A stretch of DNA of 64,000 bases from Salvia splendens (GCF_004379255.2 NC_056048.1:8776001-8840000); one strand, 5' to 3'; positions 9,989-21,723 are shown, counted from the first letter of the stretch. The notes: a model not told the origin generated them from the sequence alone. Numbers and translations: made by a program.

Positions 9989-10149
9989 TAAGAGCATCCG
10001 CAATGTCGGACCGACGTGCCGGATGTCCGCGCGGGACGTCTGCTATTAGGCGAGAAGAGACGAATGCGGACGTCCGCCACGGATGTGAGGTATCTGCGGC
10101 CTTCCTGCGACGTCCGTCGGGACGTCCCGATTTTTTATTTTTAATTTTT

Positions 10150-10246
10150 TTAAACTCTATATATACGGCTCGATGAACTTCATTTCATTCGCACCACTTG
10201 TTTTAAAGAGTTTCTCTCTCTCTACTTTCATTTCTTTTGAAGATAA
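10150..10246 (+). promoter_or_regulatory. Family B Harbinger promoter and 5' leader
   Basis: CTATATATACGGCTCGATGA (TATA-like) is followed by CATTTCATTCGCACCACTTG, then TTTTAAAGAG and CTCTCTCTCTAC before the ATG at 10247. A near-identical leader lies on the minus strand before 33786, ahead of a transposase start instead of an ORF1 start. Confidence 0.65.
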
Positions 10247-10833
10247 ATGGAGCACGACGGTGATTCTCCCGCCACGAGCGAGTCACAAACGCAGACGTTT
10301 CCCATTAGAGGTGGGGGAAACACCGGTGGAACTGCAGGGATGTCCAGGATTATGCCCGGAATGGCACCGATGATGCCCCAACCCCAAATGGCGGGGATGA
10401 TGCCCGGGTACTACAATATGTACCCTTAGGCCGAGATGGGAGGGATGGTGCCCCAAATGGCAGGCATGAGTGCGGGGATGACGGGGATGGCGCCCGGGAT
10501 GATGGGGGAATGATGCTCGGAATGACGGCGGGAATGGGGGGAATGATGCTCGGGATGAGCGGAATGATGATGCCCGGGATGAGCGGGATGATGATGTCTG
10601 GTATGATGCAGGGCATTCCTGCCGCTGTGGGGGGTAGCAGGCTGGGGGTCCCCCAATCACCTGGGGACAATGTCTATCGCCCCTACATGAATTTATTGTC
10701 TAGCAATTCCCAGAGTACTCCTTTTGAGACTCAGTTCACCGGCATTGAGACTTTCCCTTTTGAGGAGTTGGAACTATATCCGGTCAGGGAGTCTCCCACT
10801 GAGATACCACCGACGGTAGGGAGGTCGAAGAAG

Positions 10834-12039
10834 TGTTGGTTTTAGATTGACTGTGATACAAAGATACATTAACCGGACGTAATACAACCCAATGAAGAAT
10901 GGAGAAATTAAACGGAAATAAACTGAATTGAAATTACAAAGAAGAATTCAAAACAATAAACCGTAAAGATGTAAGCCGAGTACATGAGTCCTCTTTCCGT
11001 AAGACAAGATATGCCCAAATAGTGCTCTCGGTTTGGAGTATCATCCCCAAAGATAAAACGGCTTCGTCTCTGAAGTAGCAGCACCGCTAGGCAGCAGAGC
11101 TCCGGCGAACGGGAGTAAGGCGGGGGCAGAGCTTCGACGGGAAGATTATGCATAGAGAGAGATAGCGTGTATGCAAGAATGCTTGAGTTTGTTGTGTGTT
11201 CAATCGTGTGCAATGCATGGAGTGACTGCCTATTTATAGGTCAAGTCCACCCATTGGGCATTGATGGAGTCAACAACCATTATGTGTGTCATGGTGGCTT
11301 GACTGTAACCGCCGGGGGTTACTGACTGGTGCACTAGCCATTGGGAGCTGAAGAGACACGACGCATCTGGACACACTACACGACGGGATACACCATGGAC
11401 CGTCGGGGTCCATCGGGGACCTTTTGTCTCCTGTTATGCGTCGGGGTCCAGCGGGGACATGACGTGGACCAGGACCACCATGAGTCGGGGTCCGTCGGGG
11501 ATAGCGTGGAGTTTGAGGTGGTCTAAAAGAACAAGTGGGGCTTGAACCACGCTCAACGACCAGCTCCAAAGAACAGGCCAAAGACCACCCAAAGACGAAT
11601 TGCCAAGATCCAAGGCACACGACACACGGCGCCAGGTGCACAGGGCACGAGTCACGGTGCCCGGCTCGCGGGCGGGCGGCGGCGCGCGCGTGTGCCTGCG
11701 TGTGGGCTCTGTCACCCATCTTATTCCACGATAATTATTACACATAATAATTCATCTTATTAAATACTTCATCAAAGAATTTTATCATCCCCGGCGTGGG
11801 ATAATTAACACTTAGTTAATTAATCCCTTAGTTTTTCCCATAGCTCATTTCTAGCTTTATTGTGACTAACTTTAATATATTATTTCTCACTCATCGGGCA
11901 TCCTATTTGAGAAAATGATTATACTACGGTAATCTACTCGGAACGTAGATCGACGCTATTGCTTTTAATTTCACAAAATTAAATGTCTTGTAACATTTAT
12001 TATTAGTTAAAGTCATTTTGACCAAGTATGATTCCAACA
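10834..12039 (-). repeat. Solo LTR of a retrotransposon inside Harbinger ORF1
   Basis: The 1206-bp insert begins TGTTGG and ends CCAACA, with the five-base duplication AGAAG at 10829-10833 and 12040-12044. It has no internal coding region, so it is a solo LTR left by LTR-LTR recombination. Read on the minus strand it carries a TATA box (CTATAAATAG, 11239-11230) about 800 bp in, giving a long U3 and a transcript start within the left part. U3 contains three copies of a GTCGGGGTCC-NN-CGGGGA unit (about 11402, 11440 and 11484). Lineage cannot be assigned from the LTR alone; the termini fit Ty1/copia. Confidence 0.85.
11402..11503. repeat. GTCGGGGTCC minisatellite in LTR U3
   Basis: Three imperfect copies of GTCGGGGTCC followed by (A/C/G)(T/G)CGGGGA, spaced about 38-44 bp. 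They lie upstream of the minus-strand TATA box, where repeated enhancer-like units are common in plant LTRs. That role is an inference. Confidence 0.65.
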
Positions 12040-13242
12040 AGAAGAAGGACAAAGGGAAGGGCAAAGGGCAAGGGCACTACCTCAATCTCGCGTGCAGGGA
12101 ACGAGGGTGGGGAGGGGGGGAGAGGAGGCCGGCGAGGGAAAGAGGACCATTTGGAGCGTGGCGGACTGCATCGCGCTGGCTCAAGCCTGGGTCGGTATAG
12201 TCGAGGATCCCTACATCGGGGCTAACCAGCATATCGACAGAATATGGTGGCGCATTAGCCAAAGCTACCTCAAATTCAAACCGCCAAGTGGGAAGCCTCA
12301 CGATGGAGAGCAATGCCGGAAACAGTGAGAGCTACTGAGGAGGCAGCTCAGCCGATTTGCCGGCATCTACCAAAACAACCTCCGCACGGCAACAAGCGGC
12401 ATGTCCATGGAGGATGTGAAGACTTTGTCCATGCAGCAGTACCACGACAAGGAGAAGAGGTTCGGCGTCTTCAATTGTTGGGAGGTCTATCTTGTGGTGC
12501 AGAATTCGTCCAAGTTTTGTGCGGGTGTTGAAGCTGGATGGCCGAAGCGGACGAAGATCAACTCCTCCGGCGAGTACAACAACAGTGTCGGTTCCTACAA
12601 CCTCCCCGACGCCGAGGCAGAGATAATGACCCCTCAATCATCTTCCCGCCGCCGTCGCCCGGTTGGCCAAAAGACCGCGATGCGGATGGCTAGGGGAAGC
12701 GCCAGCGGGTCCCACGAGGTCCAATCGGCAGCTCCTTCCCAGCTCAATCCCAAGCTCATCCAACTCGCCCGCATGAAGCAGCAGCAGAGCCTGCTAGACA
12801 CCATTGAAAAGTGGCAGGCTGCGACTGACCCCTTATACAAGTTGATGCTGAAGGATGTCATCGACAGTATAAGGCGCGATTTGGGGATGCCACCCCTGCC
12901 CGGGAGTGATGTCGGGACTGCCCACGGGGACGACGAGGAGTGAGACGGGGGGCCGCGTTTGTCGAAGCTTTGGTTGTATTTTTTTAACTATGTAATTTTT
13001 TTAATAATTATGTATGTTTTTTACTATTTAAATAAAATTGTTGCATTTTTCCCGTATTCGTGTCGGAATTTTAATTCCGTAAATTGTATATTTGTTAATT
13101 TGTGAATTTTTATTATTTTGGATGTCCGCTATTGTGCAGTGGGATGTCCTTGTAACGTGGCAGTGTAGTGGGATGTCCTTATGACGTGACATAAGGTGTT
13201 TTTGGGATGTCCGCCGGGACATCCGCCTCATTGCGGTTGCTC

Positions 13243-13708
13243 TAAAAAAAACTATCCCAACACTAATTCTATTTTTATTCTTATTTGACAAAGCGTATCT
13301 ACCGACGAGCCTAGTGACTATTTCTCATGCTGATTTGTAGGCATCTCGAAGGATAAAACAACTGACCCAAGGATTTAAAATTGGTCCTTGGGTTTCGAAA
13401 ATTCTATTTTTAAAATATGGATCGCTCCCCTAATCATTTGATCAAAGATAGAACCCACACATCCATGCTCCTTGGGTTTCGAAAATTCTATTTTTCTGGT
13501 TTGACCATATGTGTATCGACTAATTCTGCTCAATCTGGTTTACTAAGTATATTAATTGGAACTTATAAAAAATAGAAGCAGGTTTAAAAATGTGAATAGC
13601 TGACATTAAATTCCTTTCCAATATTGTTTGAATAATTCGTGTTTGTATCCCTTGCTTGGTGTATCAATTTTCTACCGCGAAACCGCTGGTCGAAGAGACA
13701 CAGAGAGA
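13243..13708. other. Intergenic DNA and RAD4 promoter region
   Basis: No coding sequence. A 20-base stretch, CCTTGGGTTTCGAAAATTCT, occurs twice (about 13387 and 13470). The promoter and 5' leader of the RAD4 gene must lie in the right part, but no clear TATA box is visible. Confidence 0.4.
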
Positions 13709-16700
13709 ATGCGAACCAGAAGCAAATCGAAGCTCCCGAATTCACCAGGTAATTCCCTCATTTTCAACACAGACCTTTTCTGATTTTTATTGGGAAGCGG
13801 CACTAATAAGGTTTAGATAAATTAATTCTTCCGAATCACTCGTTCTATTACTTTCCAATGGTGTAGATGAACACGAAGCAACCAAGGGCGACCGCACTGA
13901 TGATAATGGTTTGTGCATTCAGTTCATTAAACTAATACTGCTATGTATTATGAACTCAAGTTTCCATTTTAATTTGTGCAACTTTAATGCTTGATTGTAT
14001 TGCTGCCATATCAGAGACTCTCCCTAATATTTCTAGAGATGCTGTGGGAAAACTTTTGAAAAGGGTTAAGAAAGGGTTTAGCAAAGAAGATGTTGGTTAT
14101 CTGCGTCACTGTGAGCCAGTTTCACCGGTGAGCTCAGTCATATTTCTTGTTTCCTTTTCACCTACTTCATCAGTCCTGTTTCCCTAAACCCTCTAATAAC
14201 TATTGGTGTTTAAGTTGAATGCTATCTGACATTATCAAACTGTTTATTTGTGAGAAACAAAATCAATTCTTGATATCAGTGATCAAAAGGAAATAAAAAA
14301 TGTTGCTACTTGTTAGCTTTTCTGTGATGTTAGGGAAAGCTTGACTCAATTAACAAGTTTTTATGTGTTCTATGATTACTTTAACCATTTTTCAGATGGA
14401 GAGAGGATCAGAGGAGTTTGAGAGAGGGCTTATCGGTACAACTGGTGGAGATGATACACCTCAGCCTGAATCTCGCGGTAGTGAAGCAATGGAGTGTGTA
14501 TCTGACCATCAAACAGACAATGAGGATTATGGTTCTGAATGGGAAGATGGTTCGCTTCATTCATTTCCAGAGGATTTAGTGAATGGAGTTTCTGTTGAGT
14601 TTGATGTTTTGCCTGGGTCAGCAAAGCGGAAGCTTATCCGGCGAGCCACTGCAGAAGAAAAGGTAGACTCCATTATTTGGTTAAGCATTCATGTCTACTT
14701 TTGTAGAGGACAGTTTTGCTGGCTGCATTCTGATACAAATTTTGTTTTGTGGCAGGAAGTCGCTGAGCTTGTGCACAAAGCTCATTTGCTTTGCCTACTG
14801 GGAAGGGGAAGGTTGATTGATAGTGCTTGTAATAACCCTCTCATTCAAGTAATTAGCTTTTCTCTTCATAGTACCCAGACATACTTTGGCACAGCACCCA
14901 CCTGTAGTGTCAAAACGTTATAAGATCTGTTTTTTTTTCTTACTTTTTTTTTCGGGTTTTCTTTTGGTATCGAAAAGATAGAGCTACATGTATAAAATTC
15001 CCTTGATCAAGATCTCTTTATCATGGCAGGCTTCCCTTCTTTCTCTTGTTCCAAAACATTTATTGAAGGTAGCAGATGCGCCAAATCTTACTGCTAGATG
15101 TTTGTCCCCCCTTGTCGATTGGGTATGAGCTTTGCTGTGTGATTTCTTTGTCCTTTTCAAAACTGATAATTGAGTTTTGACTTCACTTTTTTGGCTCTGC
15201 TTTGGTGATAGGTCCACAACAATTTCCGTGTTAGAAGCACAACTTTGGATGAAAAATCATGTGATTTAGCGATGACATCTACGTTGGAAAGCCAAGAGGG
15301 GACACCAGAAGTGGTATGGTCTACCATCATGTTTCAGAATTTTTATGCTATCACATGTTTGGATAAAATGTAGCATTGAAGGGGATGCTTGGGGGCTTAT
15401 GCGGTCGGGATTTGAGTCTGTCTGTGATCCAAATTAAAACAATGAAAGAAGTTTTAATGCTCTAGAATTCAGATAATGTCCAGATTTGCTTTAGATAGTG
15501 AAAGCATCATTAGGTTGTCATCGCTTTACTTTTTCCATGCAAACATTCACAGTGGATGGTGGCATGTTCTTGAAAATATAACACATGACGTTTCAGTTCT
15601 TTGTTTCACTCTACTTTTAGTTTATATTGATATTCCTGAAGGATGGAACACTTAGTATTCAAAACCAAAGTCTTTCATGGGTTATTTCTGGAGTGGGTGG
15701 CACATGCATTAAATTGGGATATATTAGATCGTATCCTAACCGAAGGCTTTCATGGGTTATTTCTTCTGCAGGTTACAGCGTTATCCGTGGCACTTTTTAG
15801 GGCTCTGAATCTGACCACTAGGTATAGAATTTTGCTGACATGAAGAACTGACTGCTTCGGTTTCTGACTGCAGTCCATTTTGATGAGAGTGGACCTGCTC
15901 ACCTTTTTCTGCCCTAATGTTTCTGACTTTACTTCTTGTTTGCCTTTTTGCTTAAAATTTAATGATGATATTATGAATAGTCTTTACTAGAAGGATCAGT
16001 TATCTAATTTCCTCACTTTTTGGTTTAGTGCATGACCTCTCATGCCTATTTGAATACATTTTGGCTGTGTCTACTCTTTTATGTTATACTCCAATGGATC
16101 ATTGCTTGTTCTAGATAAAATGGTGCTAGAATGTAATGGAGTTATGCTTCTAGAGTGCTATAATCAGTTTCTTCTTAATCTTCATATTTCAGGTTTGTCT
16201 CCATTTTGGACGTGGTCTCCTTGAAGCATGGTGCTGACAAATCAGAGCATCAGTTGGAATTTGGTAGCAAGATAGAGAGAAATGTATTTAACTCTGCAAC
16301 TCCAATGGTTACTGGACCCAGCAATTCTTCTGCTTCTACTGTCAAATCATCTCCTGATGTTGGGCCGAGCTGCAGTCAGACTGCTGGGAGAGGTTCTGGC
16401 AGGCGGAAGGCTAATAAATCAAGAAAGGATGGAATCCAACCTCAAGATGCTTCAAGTACCGATAAGCCTAAAGAGAATATGTCAGAGTTGTCAGTATCTG
16501 AGACCACAACTGATACTTCTGAACAGTGCCCCGTGAAATATGAGAAATTGAAAAGGAAAGGAGATCTGGAATTTGAGATGCAGCTGAAAATGGCTCTTGC
16601 AGCTACAGCAATTGGAAGTTCTGCCAGTGGTGCTGAGGCGTCTACTGTGGTAGAACCATCCAGCACATCTGCGATTCTCACCCCGCCTTCTAAAAGGATG

Positions 16701-19029
16701 AAAAAATTTATAAAAGATGAACCTGAAACATCCTCGGGTGGAATATCTACAGCTATTGGATCGAAAAAGGTGGGAGCCCCACTTTATTGGGCGGAAGTTT
16801 TCTGCAGTGGAGAAAACTTGACAGGGAAATGGGTGCATGTTGATGCCATCAATGCAGTTATAGATGGAGAGGATAAAGTAGAAGCTACAGCTGCTGCATG
16901 CAGAAAATCTTTGAGATATGTGATTGCTTTTGCTGGAAATGGTGCTAAGGATGTGACCCGCAGGTCCAATATCTTTCATGTTTTTGTTGCTTTGGTATTT
17001 TAGTTACTGACATCTCCTCTGGTGCATTATTTGTCCCCTCCTAAATTATTTTAACTTGATAAGAAGATATTCTGCAGATATTGCACAAAATGGTACAAGG
17101 TAGCATCTCGCAGAATCAGCTCAACCTGGTGGGATGCAGTATTGGCACCTTTAAAGGAGTTGGAGTCAGCAGCTACTGCTGGTATCAGCAATTTGGAATC
17201 TGAAGCCTCAGGGCTTGAGAAGGTCGAGTCTTCTCGAGTAGCAAATGCAGATCATGGAAGCCTACCTCATGCAAACGGAATAGTTGGAGCATCCAGAGAG
17301 CTATGTGCCATAAAAGTTGCAAAGTCGCCTATGAAGAACAAATGTCCTACTAACCGGAGCTCCCTAGAAGACATGGAACTAGAAACTAGAGCACTTACCG
17401 AACCCCTTCCTACCAATCAACAAGTATGATAAGTACTAGGTTTTTTCATCATTTATTTTCAGTTCACTCAAATTTTTTTACTCAAGTTATCATAATCTGT
17501 ATTGCTATTTATCTATTAAGATTCTTTGAAATATTCAGGCTTACAGAACTCATCCCTTGTATGTGATTCAAAGATGGCTTAAGAAGCATGAAATTTTACA
17601 CCCCAAGAGGCCTGTCTTGGGGTTTATTTCTGGCCATGCTGTATATCCACGCGCTTGTGTCCAAACTCTTCATACTAAGGACAGATGGCTGCGCGAAGCA
17701 CTGCAAGTGAAGACTGGTGAAGTTCCTGCTAAGGTTCGATGTTTTAGGGAGTTTCATGTTTCAATAATCTCTCAGTTTGATGAAGATCAGCATGAAAAGT
17801 TAATGAAATTTACATTTTTATTCCATTTCAATTAGGTACTTAATCGCTCTTTAAAGTCTATCAAAGAAGAAGCTCTGGATGATAATAACTATGCATCTGT
17901 GGATCATCTAGAGACTACTACCGCTCTTTATGGGAAGTGGCAGACTGAACCACTGTGTATTCCTCGAGCTGTTAATGGGATTGTGCCAAAGGTCAATTTA
18001 TTTTGCTGTTTTGAAGTTATGCTAAGCATTTAGACCATGGCACCCCTTTACATATGTTCTTAGATTCAATCATTCCTCAATATTTGACTTGCCTATATGA
18101 AATTCATGGTCAAACTGCAATTAACAGTGACCCCAGTTGCAAAATTTGCCCTGCAAGTTTAACCTGCTTAAATGAAATTGCAGTATTTGTATTTTATCCT
18201 TATTGTTTTCCCTCAGTGATCAGATAGTTGTTAGGGCTTATTTCTCAACTTCAATTTCTAGAATGAGCGTGGTCGCGTGGATGTCTGGTCTGAGAAATGC
18301 CTCCCACCGGGTACAGTCCATCTGCGCTTGCCAAGGGTGGCGCAGGTTGCAAAAAGGCTAGATGTTGACTATGCTTCTGCTATGGTTGGATTCGAGTTCA
18401 GAAATGGCAGGTGTGTTCCTTCATTCGAGGGTATCGTGGTTTGTGAGGAGTTTAAGGATGCTGTTCTAGCGGTGAGTGCACACTATCCACTTTGTTACTT
18501 TGATTGAACTGGCTGTAAAAAATTTGTCTTCATCACCTGCACACATGTCTCATCTGTCATCTGCATTGTCTCGACGCTTGAAAGTAGCAACTGTTTGTTG
18601 CATTTGATGGGATGTTTGTTTAATTGTCAGGCATATGTAGAAGAAGAAGAGAGAAGAGAGGCCAATGAGAAGAAAAGGAAAGAGGCACAAGCGCTATCGA
18701 GGTGGTATCAGCTTCTTTCCTCCATCATTACGAGACAGAGATTGAACACTCTCTACGGAGATGGAGGAGCATCATCGCAGTCCATCAATGAGATCCCAGA
18801 ACCGAGTGATAAATGCCCTAAAACAACTACAGCTAAAGCTACCCAGAAAAGGAAGGCATCTCCATTACGACAAGTGAAGACACCCAAGGAGAAACACGAT
18901 GTTTCACCCCTGACACCCACAGAAGACCACGAGCACGAGTTTGTAGTGGACGAGCAGGCAACCAGCGATGGTCTGATACAAATAAAACGATGCCATTGTG
19001 GGTTCTTATTACAGTTTGAGGAGTTGTAG
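13709..19029 (+). CDS. RAD4: DNA repair protein RAD4 (XPC homologue)
   Basis: RAD4/XPC recognises helix-distorting DNA damage and starts global-genome nucleotide excision repair in the nucleus. Fourteen exons join in frame: 13709-13748, 13867-13908, 14015-14127, 14396-14662, 14756-14848, 15030-15122, 15212-15313, 15772-15821, 16193-16963, 17078-17423, 17539-17733, 17836-17991, 18262-18471, 18631-19029. They encode 958 residues, all introns GT-AG. Visible parts: NISRDAVGKLLKR near the N-terminus; a transglutaminase-like fold split around a long insert (LFRALNLTTRFVSILD, then APLYWAEVFC..GKWVHVDAIN); BHD1 in exon 11 (HPLYVIQRWLKKHEILHPKR, residues about 640-704); BHD2 around exons 12-13 (LYGKWQTEPLCIPRAVNG); and BHD3 in exon 13 (VDYASAMVGFEFRNGRCVPS). 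The basic C-terminal region contains coiled-coil-like EEEERREANEKKRK. The start is the first in-frame ATG. The gene appears intact. Confidence 0.95.
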
Positions 19030-20362
19030 AAAGTTGTTGGCCTCGTGCAATTTTTCACTGAACATGGTCGCTAAGTTGTAACAGCTGGTATGCCAATGCT
19101 TATTTAGTAACATAAGTATTCAGAGATAATGTATCTTTTTGGTTAATGATATTAGATGTTTGTGACTGATTGTGTGTTAAATTTCTGACAGCAACCATAT
19201 CGCAATCAAGAGAAGAGAACCAATCATCACAGTAATTACATGAAAAGATAAAGAAGTTGATGAATTTTGCAACCTCTAATCAGATTCAAGAAAGAACAAT
19301 TCCAAGACATTAAAGGATTGCATTTCATAACTAAATCTGCAAGATTTTCTGTAGAGCTACTGTGTTATCATTGTCCCCATGTCATTGAATGGCAATAACA
19401 GGGACATAGAGGTGCATCTGGTCCACAACTGGTAGACATTCGATTAGTGGGCGATGGCGTCCCCACCAATCCGAATTTCACACAGAGAGAGAGAGAGAAC
19501 GATGCTGCATCTATGCACACTTCCTTATCAATGACACTCAAATCTAATCTCACAAGAACATAATCAAATCAAATAGGCTAAAAAGGGCACTGGCCTAAGG
19601 CCTCTAAAGTTGTATTTCATTTTTCACCACTACTCACACAGCAAAGTGTGGACAGATCAAGATTCTATGGTGGGCCTGAGTCTTCTAGATAAAGACATGA
19701 TTGATTGTATATGTGCCACAATCTAAGGATAAATGATCAAACCCAAAAAGCATCTTATGTCCAAGAAAACTAGTACCATACACATGTCGTACCTAACAAA
19801 TCCGAGATCTTTGACCCTTCACCATTAGCTGCAGATTAGCTTCGTTTCCTCATCACAGCCGTTCAAATTGGTTGAGAACCATAATCCCATGTCGAATCAG
19901 ACTACGCGGTACATTACCATATATTCCCAAATCACATATCACAATATCTACTTAGGCATTCACATAATACAAATATCACACACTAGACTAGATATATGCC
20001 AATGTTGTGAACTTAACCAAATTTAAAGAAGGACCACACCCACATGGCAATAATCAACAAATGCCCAGCAAAGAATCAACAGCAGTAAATTTCCTAGAAT
20101 GGCCCACCTTTGCAAGAGAAAATGAACTACTTCATGGTTACACAGAGGATCCACATGCAATACCAACGGTTGTCGGAAAATGCATGAGACGTAAATGTAA
20201 CAGTACACACAACACCAGAAAATTCAAGTGAACCCTATCGAAACAGCAAATTCTAGCAGACCGAGACAATCACTAACCAAATATACATCGAGGCTACACT
20301 ACACACGAACACTAGAAGTTAAAAAGCACAATTCACCTCTAAGATAAACAAGAGCCAGCATC
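19030..20362. other. Convergent 3' regions of RAD4 and HMGA genes
   Basis: The two genes converge here. RAD4's 3' UTR probably ends within about 150 bp (19100-19180). HMGA's 3' UTR lies just below 20362. The rest contains a short (GA)n run near 19484-19498. No further gene, tRNA or clear transposon end was recognised. Confidence 0.5.
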
Positions 20363-21313
20363 TCAGGCCTCAACCCCAGTCTGAAATGGCTGCGGATTCA
20401 CCTTCCTCGGCCTTCCCCTAGGCCTGCCAGTCTTGGAGATGCTCGGGGCGGCTGATGGGGGCTTGGGCTTCTTGGGGGCAGGTGGTGCATTAGGGTCCTT
20501 CCTCGGCCGACCCCTAGGCCTAGGAGAAGCGGGGGTGGCGCCTGGGGGAAGGGGCTCCTTTGGCTTCGGGGGTCGGCCTCTACCACGCTTGAGAGGTGCA
20601 TCGGGACCGGGCTTAAGATAGTTATTCTTGATGAACAGAAGCTCCCCAATGTCCTTCATTCTAGTCAAGTGATTTGATAGCAACTCAGCATGCCCAGGAG
20701 GCATTTCGCCGTACTTGGATTCCATGTATTTGGAGATCGATGACTTGTTAGCACCCTCCGCTTGTTTCAATGCATCAATTGCCTCCATAATCATCTGAGA
20801 GCAAAATACAGCTGAGAAAACTGGAAAGAGGCAAACTTTTTTAAAAAATTACTATGATTTTAACTCTTTTATAGAAGTGCAATTTCACTCAAACTACCAT
20901 CAAGACTCAATTTTTGGAAATAACAATGAATTTATGGCTGTGTTACAGTAAAATTCTAGGATCTATAAACAAACGGAAGAAAAAAAAAAATAAAAATGCA
21001 TGCGACAAATACACATGTTAAAAGCTACTAAAAGAAATTACTGAGGGTTTCGTAAAAGGGTTTCCGAAACAAATGCAAAAGGTTGTTACAATTCTTCAAC
21101 ACAAAGCGAACAAATTTTGAAATCGCATGCACCAGCAGGAAAGAGTAAACGGCTAAGAGAATTATGTGTTTGGAACACAGAAAATGCGAAATGAAAACGA
21201 CAATAGAGAAGTTGTAAACATGAAAGAGGGCAATTTATTATTGTGGAGAGGTGAATTTTGACCTGGGGATATGGAGGGAGCGAAGGAGATATGATGAGTT
21301 CTTGGGTCGCCAT
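20363..21313 (-). CDS. HMGA/HMG-Y-type protein: linker-histone H15 domain plus AT-hooks
   Basis: Two exons on the minus strand (21313-21263 and 20794-20363) join in phase to 160 residues. Exon 1 gives MATQELIISPSLPPYPQ. Exon 2 starts MIMEAIDALKQAEGANKSSI. Residues about 12-80 form a linker histone H1/H5-like winged-helix domain (PPYPQMIMEAI, SSISKYMESKYG, HLTRMKDIGELL). Three AT-hooks follow (KRGRGRPPK at about 86-94, PRGRPRK at about 110-116 and at about 142-148) in a Pro/Lys-rich tail. Plant HMGA proteins of this layout bind the minor groove of AT-rich DNA in the nucleus and act as architectural factors. The splice CAG|GTCAAA..CTCTCAG|ATG is standard. Length is near the family's usual 150-200. 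The gene looks complete. Confidence 0.93.
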
Positions 21314-21471
21314 TGAAGCTAGCTGGGTGTGGTGGTGCGAGCTTAGAGAGAGAGAGACGGTGGTAAAAGAGATGAAGAATAGAGAGAGAAAGGGGCACAG
21401 CAAGTGACAAGTCGGGATCAGCTGCACATCACGGAGACATGTCGGATAAATGTTTTTCTTTTCCAATTAAA
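21314..21471 (-). promoter_or_regulatory. HMGA 5' leader and promoter region
   Basis: On the minus strand a CT/TC-rich leader (CTCTCTCTC repeats near 21345-21390) precedes the ATG at 21313. Such pyrimidine-rich leaders are common in plant genes. A Stowaway MITE lies immediately upstream, at 21472. No clear TATA box was found. Confidence 0.4.
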
Positions 21472-21669
21472 TACTCCCTCCGTCCCAGACCTCTTCTTTA
21501 GGCGCCATGTGATCTTAGGTAACCTTATTTTACGTGTTAGGTAAAGTGAATAAAGTAAGAGATAGAGAATAAAGTAAGAGTAAAAGAGTTTTCATATTGA
21601 GTAATTGATAATCTTGATTGGGATAAATAAAAAGAAAAATGGGTTATCTTTAATGGGACGGAGGGAGTA
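21472..21669. mobile_element. Stowaway-type MITE in HMGA promoter
   Basis: TACTCCCTCCGTCCCAGACC at the left and TTAATGGGACGGAGGGAGTA at the right are inverted termini bounded by TA. It sits about 160 bp upstream of the HMGA start codon. Non-coding. Confidence 0.88.
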
Positions 21670-21723
21670 GTAGAAAGGATAAGATTTTTTTGAAAATTTA
21701 TTTGGCTTATTTTGTGCATACAA

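Larger units (their letters stand above)
10247..12943 (+). pseudogene. Harbinger ORF1 (trihelix/Myb-like), interrupted and frameshifted
   Basis: The ATG at 10247 opens a protein whose first part is dominated by Gly-Met-Met-Pro-Gly type repeats (to about 10620), followed by a conserved PFEELELYPVRESPTE region. The coding sequence is split at 10833/12040 by a solo LTR. Across the gap the lysine-rich run (SKKKKDKGKGKGKG) continues in frame. Then come the trihelix-like domain (RTIWSVADCIALAQAWVGIV, HIDRIWWRISQSY, GKPHDGEQCRK), the FGVFNCWEVYLVVQNSSKF block and the C-terminus (ALIRYDMTPP-like tail absent; here LLDTIEKWQ then DSIRRDLGMP), stop 12941-12943. Defects: TAG after YNMYP (10426-10431), a frameshift near 10500, another near 12130, a TGA after QCRKQ, and the LTR itself. 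Confidence 0.8.
9992..13242 (+). mobile_element. PIF/Harbinger ORF1-only element, family B, split by a solo LTR
   Basis: It starts GAGCATCCGCAATG after TAA (9989-9991) and ends CATTGCGGTTGCTC before TAA (13243-13245). The 5' subterminal bases GACCGACGTGCCGGATGTCC and the 3' untranslated and terminal DNA (TTTTAATTCCGTAAATTG, TTAATTTGTGAATTTTTATT, ATTGTGCAGTGGGAT) match the ORF2-type derivative at 33180-34057. Without the solo LTR and one copy of its duplication the element is about 2040 bp, almost the length of the family A ORF1 element. Both carry only ORF1. Confidence 0.85.

Noticed and set aside
10350..10670. His/Pro-rich minus-strand frames
   Set aside because: Complement of the Met/Gly/Pro repeat of ORF1; the leader and ATG on the plus strand decide the orientation.
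15643..15843. Possible additional RAD4 exon in the intron between exons 7 and 8
   Set aside because: The frame overlaps exon 8 at 15772-15821, but the upstream part is not conserved and only the 15772 acceptor keeps the phase. A 17-base direct repeat (TTTCATGGGTTATTTCT) there is probably chance or a small duplication.
20007..20231. 74-codon plus-strand frame between RAD4 and HMGA
   Set aside because: No family similarity or splice support, and base composition like the surrounding intergenic DNA.
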